Shown here one piece after another: positions 12,301 to 26,900 of a DNA stretch of 64,000 nucleotides; within the stretch, counting starts at the first letter, position 1, and the number at the start of each line of letters is the position of its first letter. Source of the stretch: Anthopleura xanthogrammica (taxonomy: Eukaryota; Cnidaria; Anthozoa; Actiniaria; Actiniidae); assembly GCA_964019055.1 (NCBI GenBank), contig OZ025221.1, forward strand, positions 2,401,713-2,465,712, written 5' to 3'. The notes under the pieces are model-generated. The model did no database searches. It saw nothing but the letters and a program-made list of their open reading frames with translations, and had not been told where the DNA came from. The position numbers and the translations under genes are program-made.

Positions 12301-15300
12301 TGGCTAGTGATGGCTAGTGATGGCTAGTGATGGCTAGTGATGACTAGTAATGACTAGTAATGGCTAGTGATGGGTAGTGATGACTAGTGATGGCTAGTGA
12401 TGGCTAGTGATGATTAGTGATGGCTAGTGATGACTAGTGATGACTAGTGATGACTAGTGATGGCTAGTGATGGGTAGTGATGACTAGTGATGGCTAGTGA
12501 TGGCTAGTGATGGCTAGTGATGGCTAGTGATGACTAGTGATGATTAGTGATGACTAGTGATGGCTAGTGATGGCTAGTGATGGCTAGTGATGGCTAGTGA
12601 TGACTAGTGATGATTAGTGATGACTAGTGATGGCTAGTGATGGCTAGTGATGGCTAGTGATGGCTAGTGATGACTAGTGATGATTAGTGATGACTAGTGA
12701 TGACTAGTGATGACTAGTGATGACTAGTGATGACTAGTGATGGCTAGTGATGACTAGTGATGGCTAGTGATGGCTAGTGATGGCTAGTGATGGCTAGTGA
12801 TGGCTAGTGATGACTAGTGATGACTAGTAATGACTAGTGATGGCTAGTGATGGGTAGTGATGACTAGTGATGGCTAGTGATGGCTAGTGATGGCAAGTGA
12901 TGGCTAGTGATGATTAGTGATGACTAGTGATGGCTAGTGATGGCTAGTGATGGCTAGTGATGGCTAGTGATGACTAGTGATGACTAGTGATGGCTAGTGA
13001 TGACTAGTGATGGCTAGTGATGATTAGTGATGACTAGTGATGACTAGTGATGACTAGTGATGACTAGTGATGGCTAGTGATGACTAGTGATGGGTAGTGA
13101 TGACTAGTGATGACTAGTGATGACTAGTGATGGCTAGTGATGATTAGTGATGGCAAGTGATGACTAGTGATGGCTAGTGATGACTAGTGATGGCTAGTGA
13201 TGGCTAGTGATGGCTAGTGATGGGTGGTGATGACTAGTGATGGCTAGTGATGGGTAGTGATGGGTAGTGATGACTAGTGATGGCTAGTGATGGGTAGTGA
13301 TGACTAGTGATGGCTAGTGATGACTAGTGATGATTAGTGATGGCTAGTGATGGCTAGTGATGACTAGTGATGACTAGTGATGGCTAGTGATGACTAGTAA
13401 TGACTAGTGATGGGTAGTGATGACTAGTAATGACTAGTGATGACTAGTAATGACTAGTGATGGGTAGTGATGACTAGTAATGACTAGTGATGGGTAGTGA
13501 TGACTAGTAATGACTAGTGATGGGTAGTGATGACTAGTGATGGGTAGTGATGGGTAGTGATGACTAGTGATGGCTAGTGATGGCTAGTGATGGCTAGTGA
13601 TGGCTAGTGATGACTAGTAATGACTAGTGATGGCTAGTGATGGGTAGTGATGACTAGTGATGGCTAGTGATGGCCAGTGATGACTAGTGATGAATAGTGA
13701 TGGCTAGTGATGGCTAGTGATGGCTAGTGATGGCTAGTGATGACTAGTGATGATTAGTGATGACTAGTGATGGCTAGTGATGGCTAGTGATGGCTAGTGA
13801 TGGCTAGTGATGACTAGTGATGATTAGTGATGACTAGTGATGGCTAGTGATGGCTAGTGATGGCTAGTGATGATTAGTGATGGCTAGTGATGACTAGTGA
13901 TGACTAGTGATGACTAGTAATGACTAGTGATGGGTAGTGATGGGTAGTGATGGCTAGTGATGGCTAGTGAAGGCTAGTATGGCTAGTGATGATTAGTGAT
14001 GACTAGTGATGGCTAGTGATGGCTAGTGATGGCTAGTGATGGCTAGTGATGACTAGTGATGATTAGTGATGACTAGTGATGGCTAGTGATGGCTAGTGAT
14101 GGCTAGTGATGGCTAGTGATGACTAGTGATGACTAGTGATGGCTAGTGATGGCTAGTGATGGCTAGTGATGGCTAGTGATGACAAGTGATGATTAGTGAT
14201 GACTAGTGATGGCTAGTGATGGCTAGTGATGGCTAGTGATGGCTAGTGATGACTAGTGATGACTAGTAATGACTAGTGATGGCTAGTGATGGCTAGTGAT
14301 GACAAGTGATGATTAGTGATGGCTAGTGATGACTAGTGATGGGTAGTGATGACTAGTGATGGCTAGTGATGGCTAGTGATGACTAGTGATGACTAGTGAT
14401 GATTAGTAATGACTAGTGATGACTAGTGATGGCTAGTGATGACTAGTGATGGCTAGTGATGGCTAGTGATGGCTAGTGATGGGTGGTGATGACTAGTGAT
14501 GGCTAGTGATGGGTAGTGATGGGTAGTGATGACTAGTGATGGCTAGTGATGGGTAGTGATGACTAGTGATGGCTAGTGATGACTAGTGATGATTAGTGAT
14601 GGCTAGTGATGGCTAGTGATGACTAGTGATGACTAGTGATGGGTAGTGATGACTAGTAATGACTAGTGATGGGTAGTGATGACTAGTAATGACTAGTGAT
14701 GACTAGTAATGACTAGTGATGGGTAGTGATGACTAGTAATGACTAGTGATGGGTAGTGATGACTAGTAATGACTAGTGATGGGTAGTGATGACTAGTGAT
14801 GGGTAGTGATGGGTAGTGATGACTAGTGATGGCTAGTGATGGCTAGTGATGGCTAGTGATGGCTAGTGATGACTAGTAATGACTAGTGATGGCTAGTGAT
14901 GGGTAGTGATGACTAGTGATGGCTAGTGATGGCTAGTGATGATTAGTGATGGCTAGTGATGACTAGTGATGACTAGTAATGACTAGTGATGGCTAGTGAT
15001 GGGTAGTGATGACTAGTGATGGCTAGTGATGGCTAGTGATGGCTAGTGATGGCTAGTGATGACTAGTGATGATTAGTGATGATTAGTGATGGCTAGTGAT
15101 GGCTAGTGATGGCTAGTGATGGCTAGTGATGACTAGTGATGATTAGTGATGACTAGTGATGGCTAGTGATGGCTAGTGATGGCTAGTGATGGCCAGTGAT
15201 GACTAGTGATGATTAGTGATGGCTAGTGATGGCTAGTGATGGCTAGTGATGGCTAGTGATGACTAGTGATGATTAGTGATGACTAGTGATGGCTAGTGAT

Positions 15301-18300
15301 GGCTAGTGATGGCTAGTGATGGCTAGTGATGACTAGTGATGATTAGTGATGACTAGTGATGGCTAGTGACGGCTAGTGATGGCTAGTGATGATTAGTGAT
15401 GGCTAGTGATGACTAGTGATGACTAGTGATGACTAGTAATGACTAGTGATGGGTAGTGATGGGTAGTGATGGCTAGTGATGGCTAGTGAAGGCTAGTATG
15501 GCTAGTGATGATTAGTGATGACTAGTGATGGCTAGTGATGGCTAGTGATGGCTAGTGATGGCTAGTGATGACTAGTGATGATTAGTGATGACTAGTGATG
15601 GCTAGTGATGGCTAGTGATGGCTAGTGATGGCTAGTGATGACTAGTGATGACTAGTGATGGCTAGTGATGGCTAGTGATGGCTAGTGATGGCTAGTGATG
15701 ACTAGTGATGATTAGTGATGACTAGTGATGGCTAGTGATGGCTAGTGATGGCTAGTGATGGCTAGTGATGACTAGTGATGACTAGTAATGACTAGTGATG
15801 GCTAGTGATGGCTAGTGATGACTAGTGATGATTAGTGATGGCTAGTGATGACTAGTGATGGGTAGTGATGACTAGTGATGGCTAGTGATGGCTAGTGATG
15901 ACTAGTGATGATTAGTAATGACTAGTGATGACTAGTGATGGCTAGTGATGGCTAGTGATGACTAGTGATGATTAGTGATGGCTAGTGATGGCTAGTGATG
16001 GCTAGTGATGACTAGTAATGACTAGTGATGGGTAGTGATGACTAGTAATGACTAGTGATGGGTAGTGATGACTAGTAATGACTAGTGATGGGTAGTGATG
16101 ACTAGTAATGACTAGTGATGGGTAGTGATGACTAGTGATGGGTAGTGATGGGTAGTGATCACTAGTGATGGCTAGTGATGGCTAGTGATGGCTAGTGATG
16201 ACTAGTAATGACTAGTGATGGCTAGTGATGGGTAGTGATGACTAGTGATGGCTAATGATGGCTAGTGATGATTAGTGATGGCTAGTGATGACTAGTGATG
16301 GCTAGTGATGGCTAGTGATGGCTAGTGATGGCTAGTGATGACTAGTGATGATTAGTGATGACTAGTGATGGCTAGTGATGGCTAGTGATGACTAGTGATG
16401 ATTAGTAATGACTAGTGATGGCTAGTGATGGCTAGTGATGGCTAGTGATGACTAGTAATGACTAGTGATGGGTAGTGATGACTAGTAATGACTAGTGATG
16501 GGTAGTGATGACTAGTAATGACTAGTGATGGGTAGTGATGACTAGTAATGACTAGTGATGGGTAGTGATGACTAGTGATGGGTAGTGATGGGTAGTGATG
16601 ACTAGTGTTGGCTAGTGATGGCTAGTGATGGCTAGTGATGGCTAGTGATGACTAGTAATGACTAGTGATGGCTAGTGATGGGTAGTGATGACTAGTGATG
16701 GCTAGTGATGGCTAGTGATGATTAGTGATGGCTAGTGATGACTAGTGATGACTAGTAATGACTAGTGATGGCTAGTGATGGGTAGTGATGACTAGTGATG
16801 GCTAGTGATGGCTAGTGATGGCTAGTGATGGCTAGTGATGACTAGTGATGATTAGTGATGACTAGTGATGGCTAGTGATGGCTAGTGATGGCTAGTGATG
16901 GCTAGTGATGACTAGTGATGATTAGTGATGACTAGTGATGGCTAGTGATGGCTAGTGATGGCTAGTGATGGCCAGTGATGACTAGTGATGATTAGTGATG
17001 ACTAGTGATGGCTAGTGATGGCTAGTGATGGCTAGTGATGGCTAGTGATGACTAGTGATGGCTAGTGATGGCTAGTGATGACTAGTGATGATTAGTGATG
17101 GCTAGTGATGACTAGTGATGGGTAGTGATGACTAGTGATGACTAGTGATGGCTAGTGATGGCTAGTGATGACTAGTGATGATTAGTAATGACTAGTGATG
17201 ACTAGTGATGGCTAGTGATGGGTAGTGATGACTAGTGATGATTAGTAATGACTAGTGATGGCTAGTGATGGCTAGTGATGGCTAGTGATGACTAGTAATG
17301 ACTAGTGATGGGTAGTGATGACTAGTAATGACTAGTGATGGGTAGTGATGACTAGTAATGACTAGTGATGGGTAGTGATGACTAGTAATGACTAGTGATG
17401 GGTAGTGATGACTAGTGATGGGTAGTGATGGGTAGTGATGACTAGTGATGGCTAGTGATGGCTAGTGATGGCTAGTGATGGCTAGTGATGACTAGTAATG
17501 ACTAGTGATGGCTAGTGATGGGTAGTGATGACTAGTGATGGCTAGTGATGGCTAGTGATGATTAGTGATGGCTAGTGATGACTAGTGATGACTAGTAATG
17601 ACTAGTGATGGCTAGTGATGGGTAGTGATGACTAGTGATGGCTAGTGATGGCTAGTGATGGCTAGTGATGGCTAGTGATGACTAGTGATGATTAGTGATG
17701 ACTAGTGATGGCTAGTGATGGCTAGTGATGGCTAGTGATGGCTAGTGATGACTAGTGATGATTAGTGATGACTAGTGATGGCTAGTGATGGCTAGTGATG
17801 GCTAGTGATGGCCAGTGATGACTAGTGATGACTAGTGATGACTAGTGATGGCTAGTGATGGCTAGTGATGGCTAGTGATGGCTAGTGATGACTAGTGATG
17901 ATTAGTGATGACTAGTGATGGCTAGTGATGGCTAGTGATGGCTAGTGATAGCTAGTGATGACTAGTGATGATTAGTGATGACTAGTGATGGCTAGTGATG
18001 GCTAGTGATGGTTAGTGATGATTAGTGATGGCTAGTGATGACTAGTGATGACTAGTGATGACTAGTAATGACTAGTGATGGGTAGTGATGGGTAGTGATG
18101 ACTAGTGATGGCTAGTGATGGCTAGTGAAGGCTAGTGATGGCTAGTGATGATTAGTGATGACTAGTGATGGCTAGTGATGGCTAGTGATGGCTAGTGATG
18201 GCTAGTGATGACTAGTGATGATTAGTGATGACTAGTGATGGCTAGTGATGGCTAGTGATGGCTAGTGATGACTAGTGATGACTAGTAATGACTAGTGATG

Positions 18301-21300
18301 GCTAGTGATGGCTAGTGATGGCTAGTGATGGCTAGTGATGACTAGTGATGATTAGTGATGACTAGTGATGGCTAGTGATGGCTAGTGATGGCTAGTGATG
18401 GCTAGTGATGACTAGTGATGACTAGTAATGACTAGTGATGGCTAGTGATGGCTAGTGATGACTAGTGATGATTAGTGATGGCTAGTGATGGGTAGTGATG
18501 ACTAGTGATGGCTAGTGATGGCTAGTGATGGCTAGTGATGACTAGTGATGATTAGTAATGACTAGTGATGTTTAGTGATGGCTAGTGATGGCTAGTGATG
18601 ACTAGGGATGATTAGTTATGACTAGTGATGGCTAGTGATGGCTAGTGATGACTAGTGATGACTAGTGATGACTAGTGATGACTAGTGATGACTAGTGATG
18701 ATTAGTGATGACTAGTGATGACTAGTGATGACTAGTGATGACTAGTGATGACTAGTGATGGCTAGTGATGACTAGTGATGGCTAGTGATGGCTAGTGATG
18801 GCTAGTGATGGCTAGTGATGGCTAGTGATGGCTAGTGATGGCTAGTGATGGCTAGTGATGATTAGTGATGGCTAGTGATGACTAGTGATGACTAGTGATG
18901 ATTAGTGATGACTAGTGATGACTAGTGATGACTAGTGATGACTAGTGATGGCTAGTGATGACTAGTGATGGCTAGTGATGACTAGTGATGGCTAGTGATG
19001 GCTAGTGATGGGTAGTGATGGCTAGTGATGGGTGGTGATGACTAGTGATGGCTAGTGATGGGTAGTGATGGATAGTGATGACTAGTGATGGCTAGTTATG
19101 GCTAGTGATGACTAGTGATGACTAGTGATGGCTAGTGATGGCTAGTGATGGCTAGTGATGGCTAGTGATGACTAGTGATGACTAGTGATGGGTAGTGATG
19201 ACTAGTAATGACTAGTGATGGGTAGTGATGACTAGTAATGACTAGTGATGGGTAGTGATGACTAGTAATGACTAGTGATGGGTAGTGATGACTAGTAATG
19301 ACTAGTGATGGGTAGTGATGACTAGTAATGACTAGTGATGGGTAGTGATGACTAGTGATGGGTAGTGATGGGTAGTGATGACTAGTGATGGGTAGTGATG
19401 ACTAGTGATGGGTAGTGATGACTAGTAATGACTAGTGATGGGTAGTGATGACTAGTGATGGGTAGTGATGACTAGTAATGACTAGTGATGGGTAGTGATG
19501 ACTAGTGATGGGTAGTGATGACTAGTAATGACTAGTGATGGCTAGTGATGGGTAGTGATGGGTAGTGATGACTAGTAATGAGTAGTGATGGGTAGTGATG
19601 GGTAGTGATGACTAGTGATGGCTAGTGATGGCTAGTGATGACTAGTGATGGCTAGTGATGACTAGTAATGACTAGTGATGGCTAGTGATGACTAGTGATG
19701 ACTAGTGATGACTAGTGATGATTAGTGATGACTAGTGATGACTAGTGATGACTAGTGATGACTAGTGATGACTAGTGATGGCTAGTGATGACTAGTGATG
19801 GCTAGTGATGGCTAGTGATGGCTAGTGATGGCTAGTGATGGCTAGTGATGGCTAGTGATGGCTAGTGATGGCTAGTGATGATTAGTGATGGCTAGTGATG
19901 ACTAGTGATGACTAGTGATGATTAGTGATGACTAGTGATGACTAGTGATGACTAGTGATGACTAGTGATGGCTAGTGATGACTAGTGATGGCTAGTGATG
20001 ATTAGTGATAGCTAGTGATGACTAGTGATGGGTATTGATGACTAGTGATGACTAGTGATGACTAGTGATGGCTAGTGATGATTAGTGATGGCTAGTGATG
20101 ACTAGTGATGGCTAGTGATGACTAGTGATGGCTAGTGATGGCTAGTGATGGGTAGTGATGGCTAGTGATGGGTGGTGATGACTAGTGATGGCTAGTGATG
20201 GGTAGTGATGGGTAGTGATGACTAGTGATGGCTAGTGATGGGTAGTGATGACTAGTGATGGCTAGTGATGACTAGTGATGATTAGTGATGGCTAGTGATG
20301 ACTAGTGATGGCTAGTGATGACTAGTGATGGCTAGTGATGGCTAGTGATGGGTAGTGATGGCTAGTGATGGGTGGTGATGACTAGTGATGGCTAGTGATG
20401 GCTAGTGATGGCTAGTGATGGCTAGTGATGACTTGTGATGACTAGTGATGGGTAGTGATGACTAGTAATGACTAGTGATGGGTAGTGATGACTAGTAATG
20501 ACTAGTGATGGGTAGTGATGACTAGTAATGACTAGTGATGGGTAGTGATGACTAGTAATGACTAGTGATGGGTAGTGATGACTAGTAATGACTAGTGATG
20601 GGTAGTGATGACTAGTGATGGGTAGTGATGGGTAGTGATGACTAGTGATGGGTAGTGATGACTAGTGATGGGTAGTGATGACTAGTAATGACTAGTGATG
20701 GGTAGTGATGACTAGTGATGGGTAGTGATGACTAGTAATGACTAGTGATGGGTAGTGATGACTAGTGATGGGTAGTGATGACTAGTAATGACTAGTGATG
20801 GCTAGTGATGGGTAGTGATGGGTAGTGATGACTAGTAATGAGTAGTGATGGGTAGTGATGGGTAGTGATGACTAGTGATGGCTAGTGATGGCTAGTGATA
20901 ACTAGTGATGGCTAGTGATGACTAGTAATGACTAGTGATGGCTAGTGATGACTAGTGATGACTAGTGATGACTAGTGATGATTAGTGATGACTAGTGATG
21001 ACTAGTGATGACTAGTGATGACTAGTGATGACTAGTGATGGCTAGTGATGACTAGTGATGGCTAGTGATGGCTAGTGATGGCTAGTGATGGCTAGTGATG
21101 GCTAGTGATGGCTAGTGATGGCTAGTGATGGCTAGTGATGATTAGTGATGGCTAGTGATGACTAGTGATGACTAGTGATGATTAGTGATGACTAGTGATG
21201 ACTAGTGATGACTAGTGATGACTAGTGATGGCTAGTGATGACTAGTGATGGCTAGTGATGATTAGTGATAGCTAGTGATGACTAGTGATGGGTAGTGATG

Positions 21301-23793
21301 ACTAGTGATGACTAGTGATGACTAGTGATGGCTAGTGATGATTAGTGATGGCTAGTGATGACTAGTGATGGCTAGTGATGACTAGTGATGGCTAGTGATG
21401 GCTAGTGATGGGTAGTGATGGCTAGTGATGGGTGGTGATGACTAGTGATGGCTAGTGATGGGTAGTGATGGGTAGTGATGACTAGTGATGGCTAGTGATG
21501 GGTAGTGATGACTAGTGATGGCTAGTGATGACTAGTGATGATTAGTGATGGCTAGTGATGACTAGTGATGGCTAGTGATGACTAGTGATGGCTAGTGATG
21601 GCTAGTGATGGGTAGTGATGGCTAGTGATGGGTGGTGATGACTAGTGATGGCTAGTGATGGGTAGTGATGGATAGTGATGACTAGTGATGGCTAGTTATG
21701 GCTAGTGATGACTAGTGATGACTAGTGATGGCTAGTGATGGCTAGTGATGGCTAGTGATGGCTAGTGATGACTAGTGATGACTAGTGATGGGTAGTGATG
21801 ACTAGTAATGACTAGTGATGGGTAGTGATGACTAGTAATGACTAGTGATGGGTAGTGATGACTAGTAATGACTAGTGATGGGTAGTGATGACTAGTAATG
21901 ACTAGTGATGGGTAGTGATGACTAGTAATGACTAGTGATGGGTAGTGATGACTAGTGATGGGTAGTGATGGGTAGTGATGACTAGTGATGGGTAGTGATG
22001 ACTAGTGATGGGTAGTGATGACTAGTAATGACTAGTGATGGGTAGTGATGACTAGTGATGGGTAGTGATGACTAGTAATGACTAGTGATGGGTAGTGATG
22101 ACTAGTGATGGGTAGTGATGACTAGTAATGACTAGTGATGGCTAGTGATGGGTAGTGATGGGTAGTGATGACTAGTAATGAGTAGTGATGGGTAGTGATG
22201 GGTAGTGATGACTAGTGATGGCTAGTGATGGCTAGTGATGACTAGTGATGGCTAGTGATGACTAGTAATGACTAGTGATGGCTAGTGATGGCTAGTGATG
22301 ACTAGTAATGACTAGTGATGGGTAGTGATGGGTAGTGATGACTAGTGATGGCTAGTGATGGCTAGTGATGGCTAGTGATGGCTAGTAATGGGTATTGACT
22401 GGTAGTGATGGCTAGTGATGGCTAGTGATGACTAGTGATGTGTAGTGCCGTCTTGTTTCATTCTGTACCGTGCCCTGCCGTACGTGTAGTGCCGTGTTGT
22501 TTCATTCCGCACCGTGCCCTGCCGTACGTGTAGTGCCGTATTGTTTCATTCCGTACCGTGCCCTGCCGTACGTGTAGTGCCGTCTTGTTTCATTCCGCAC
22601 CGTGCCCTGCCGTACGTGTAGTGCCGTATTGCTTCATTCTGCACCGTGCCCTGCCGTACGTGTAATGCCGTCTTGTTTCATTCCGTACCGTGCCCTGCCG
22701 TACGTGTATTGCCGTCTTGTTTCATTCCGCACCGTGCCCTACCGCACGGTAGTGTCGTTTCGCTTTTAGCTATTGATGATTTCCAGTAATATTATTGTTG
22801 TTGTTATTTTCTTCGGGTATTTTTCTTTTCTTTCTCTACTGACTTATTCTATTGCAGTGCTCTACCCGACAACAAAATCGAAGAAATAGAAGATGCAGCC
22901 TTCAAGTTTCGCAATAATCTTTTAGTTCTGTAAGTCATTGCATTGTCATCGAGTAACAAAGAGAACCTGATTCTACAGCGCGACGCGCAAAAGTATGAAC
23001 ACGTTTTAAACATTCGCATACTTGTATGCACGGGCTTTTTACTGCGAAACGTGTTTTTTTTTACACGCCTTAAATGTGGTCAAAGCTGTATGAATGTTAG
23101 GCTAAGGCCCGGGCGTTCAGACGTCGAACTTTTCATGAGCCGAACCTAATACCGTGAACTTGATTAGTATAGGTAATAGCGCAGCTCCCGTGCGGGTTGA
23201 AGGCCCGCGCGAGCGGAGCACCATACTGGTAACCTAACGAGTTGATTTTTCATGGCTTGATTACGTCATTCTATTGCCCATACGAGCGGCGTGTACCACT
23301 ATATGCACAGGGTTCCCGCGCGCTTTGCTTACTCACAAATGCACAGAAACAACCGCAATAATGTAGTCAAAGATGGATCAAGAAGTATTTTTTCAATACG
23401 AAAAATACGTTTAATCGAAGTCATGTCTGTCTTAAAGTGAACAAAAACAATTTTTCGACTTTAGCGACTTGCTATAGAAGATTTAGCGAGGGAAGATTCT
23501 TAATCTTACGATGAAGTTTGAAAAGCTAACTTGTAAACGAGGCTAACCCTGTGCAAATGAGTCTGTGGCCTTCAAAAACAGAGGTTTGCATGGGGAGAGT
23601 TTCGTCACGCCAAGGGGACATCTAAGCTTTTTATTTTAGGTATTTACAGAAAAACCTTATAAAAAAAATCAAGAAATCAACCTTCGGCAGTGAGTCCGCA
23701 GAATTAAAAATATTGTGAGTATCGCAAAGGAAAAGTTTCCCCTGGAGGTCCCTTGTATCTGAAACTACCAAAGCCTTGTAATAATAATAATAG

Positions 23794-23845
<52 letters not shown>

Positions 23846-23847
23846 GG

Positions 23848-23896
<49 letters not shown>

Positions 23897-23904
23897 GATG
23901 ATGA

Positions 23905-23938
<34 letters not shown>

Positions 23939-23955
23939 GGTGGTGGTGGTGGTGA

Positions 23956-23989
<34 letters not shown>

Positions 23990-26900
23990 GGTGGTGGTGG
24001 TGATGATGGTGGTGGTGATGATGATGATGATGATGATAATAATTTCTACGTCACTATTTCAGATTAGACCATTTTCGAGATACACGAGCGCTTTCAAAAT
24101 ATCGCAGGCGCAGACATGATCTCGAGGCATTTTCGGGCAGTGCCAATAGCGCGCGTGATCTTACCCGAAAAAAGCCTACTTTCCTTTCCTTTTCTTTTAT
24201 CTATTTGAATGGTTTTCATATTCTTATCTCATGCTTCGTTTCTTTCTGTTCTTCCAAGAATGTTGTCTTTAAATCCGATCGACGTTATTGAAGATGGAGC
24301 ATTTGTTAAATTAAGAAAACTTGATTTTGTGTGAGTTAAAAAATATACGAAATAGTCCCCTTCACAGTTCCCTGCGCCATCTTGAAAGCTAACCGTGCCT
24401 TTGCATCGAGATGAACGGTGACCTTGCAGTGATTGAGATCTATCAATGATTGTCCAAGGTGGTAAAAATGGTCTCGGCAACCTTTCAAGATGGCCTGGGA
24501 ACTGAGAAACGGACAATATTTCCTCTTGTCTTAAGATTCCTTGCCAAGTAAACTCTTTTGTAATATCATCCTAATGCCCATGTCTCCTTGCCATTTTAAA
24601 GGGCTGAGGTGGACTGGGTAAAAGGTGTCGTTCACACTAGGAAAGAGCCGGAGAAGCAAGGGCGATTGTATTAATTTTTTTTTTGAAATCATGGGCACTT
24701 TGCATACGAATGAGGCAAGTCAGCGATTATCAAACCTACTCAGGGGCGTAGCCAGCATTCTGCCTTGGGGGGGAGGGGGGGGAGGGGGGGGGGGGTTGGG
24801 GGACCCGTTTTCAGAACATTAACCCAGAAAACGCCCAACCAAAAAACGGAAAACACGCCCCTGCCACTAATCGTGATTCTTTTTTCAGCTCCGCCGTCTT
24901 AGTTTTCCAACACGTTTGTATTTTACATTAAACAGGAGTCTAGTGGATACGAATTTAAGGATCATTTCACCAGGAAAGGTATTGGATACGACTGCTATTA
25001 ACCCAGAACCATTTAAGCGAAGAAGACGTGGTACAGATTCCATATTTATTGGGTATACTCTCTCTATTCAATACCGAAGGTAAACAGCAAATGTGAATCG
25101 AGTATCATCGCCAGAAAACCGCGCCGCTACCCATGTCACGCATGGTTAACCTGGCTCAGAAGAAAATACGGCCGGCGAAAAGTTATGAGAAATGTATGGG
25201 TTTAAAACAAAAAGTGTCTAAAATATAGCCTGTGTGTTGGCGGATCAAAAATGTCTGCATCACAATTTGTAATTCATTTATAGGACATTATAACCTGCAA
25301 GAAAAATATTACTTTAATCTAAATTTGAGGTTTCCTTTTTAAATTTCAAAATGACTCCTAGAGAAATCGCACTGAAAGCAGAGGTTTGTATGAGAACGGA
25401 AAAATAAACGAAAGTTAAATTAGTTTGTAATTCGCCGAAACAGAGAATCAGACGACAAAAGAAACAAATGTCTGCATTCAGAAATATTGTTTAATTATTT
25501 GAGCACCAGCTCGAAACTAAGTCTCGGCTCTAGGATAAAATCCGAGGTTTCCTTTCGATTGCTGAACAATAACAGCAGTTAAACAGCTTAAAAATACCTC
25601 CATGTTTCCCCGTTAAAGTTCGCAAAATGCCCTGACTTCGGGGCTTGATATCTTCGCAAAGAATATGCCAAATCTCGTAGTTGAAACGCCATTTTGAAGA
25701 GTAACTCTCGATCCGGGCACACAATAGCATATTTGGTCCGAATATCCAGTGGGACCCCCAGAAAATAGCGCCCAAAGGTATGTACCATCGCAGGAAGGTC
25801 CGTAAGCCCGCGAATGAATCAGAGATGTCAGCGGTCTTTACTAAACTTGCGGGAACTTTTGAAAAACGCGCGAGTTTCTACTAAAAAAGTTCTAAGATAA
25901 AGTCGAGATGGGCCTTAATCTTGATTCCCTTGTTTAAATATTTTCGATAGAGTAGGTTTTTTCTGTTTCCACTTAATAAACGCATGCGCAATGCGCCCAT
26001 TGAATACCGCTGACCGCACTTGCATGTCGCGGTTTTCTGGCGATGTCAAAAGTAACGTCATCAAATTAAGAAAATCAATTTTGAAATTTTCATAACAAAG
26101 TTCGAGCACGGATTCCCATACTTGACCATATTCGGCCTGGGCTTTAAATAGGCCTCCAGCCTCCAGCTGCTCTGAAAACGTGACGTAGGAATTACGTCTC
26201 TGCAAAACTGAGGTGTCCTGAAGCATGCGAAAACTGCCTTATAAGAGTTAATTTTTTGAGATAAATCTAGAGTTTGAGGAGAGGTTCTTGATATTTTGTG
26301 TACATTTATTATGATATTCATTATTGAGTGGGGAATAAGATAAAGAAAAAACCGTTTCCCGAGTCGGTGGACTACTAACGATGACACCTCTCGATTCTGA
26401 TTGGTTAATACTTTTTCTCAGATCAGCTGACTGGGGACGCGGGGGTGAAGGGGGAGCTCATTGTACCCGCGCTCCGTAACTTAGCAACCATAAGGCCGAC
26501 AATCATGAAACTTGGTAGTTAGATAGAATATGATAAACTGAGCCAAAATCATGCGGTGACGTGTAATCTGTGACGCAAGATGACGTCATTATGACGTAAT
26601 ATTTACGAAAATAGTCTATTTTAAGAAATTGTTAAACAAGGGTAATTTTATCAAAAAGTTATGATAAGTCCATATTTCAGTAGTACACTTGATGCATAGA
26701 GATTGAAAAGAATTATGAATAATTGATTTATGCGGATGACGTCATCGGTTGATGTGACGTCATAGTGCTTAATTGGGGATTGGGCAGCCCAGTTTACGCT
26801 CTTAGAATGATTGGACGCGAGCGTCAAAGATGACGGCGCTAACGCTTTTTTTTCATGCACGCGCGTTCCTCAACGAGATTGACGTTCTCGACGTACAGAG

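Noticed and set aside
11869..22441. CRISPR-like or protein-coding repeat array
   Set aside because: No spacers between units, a 10-bp period and stop codons in every frame; eukaryotic gene context.
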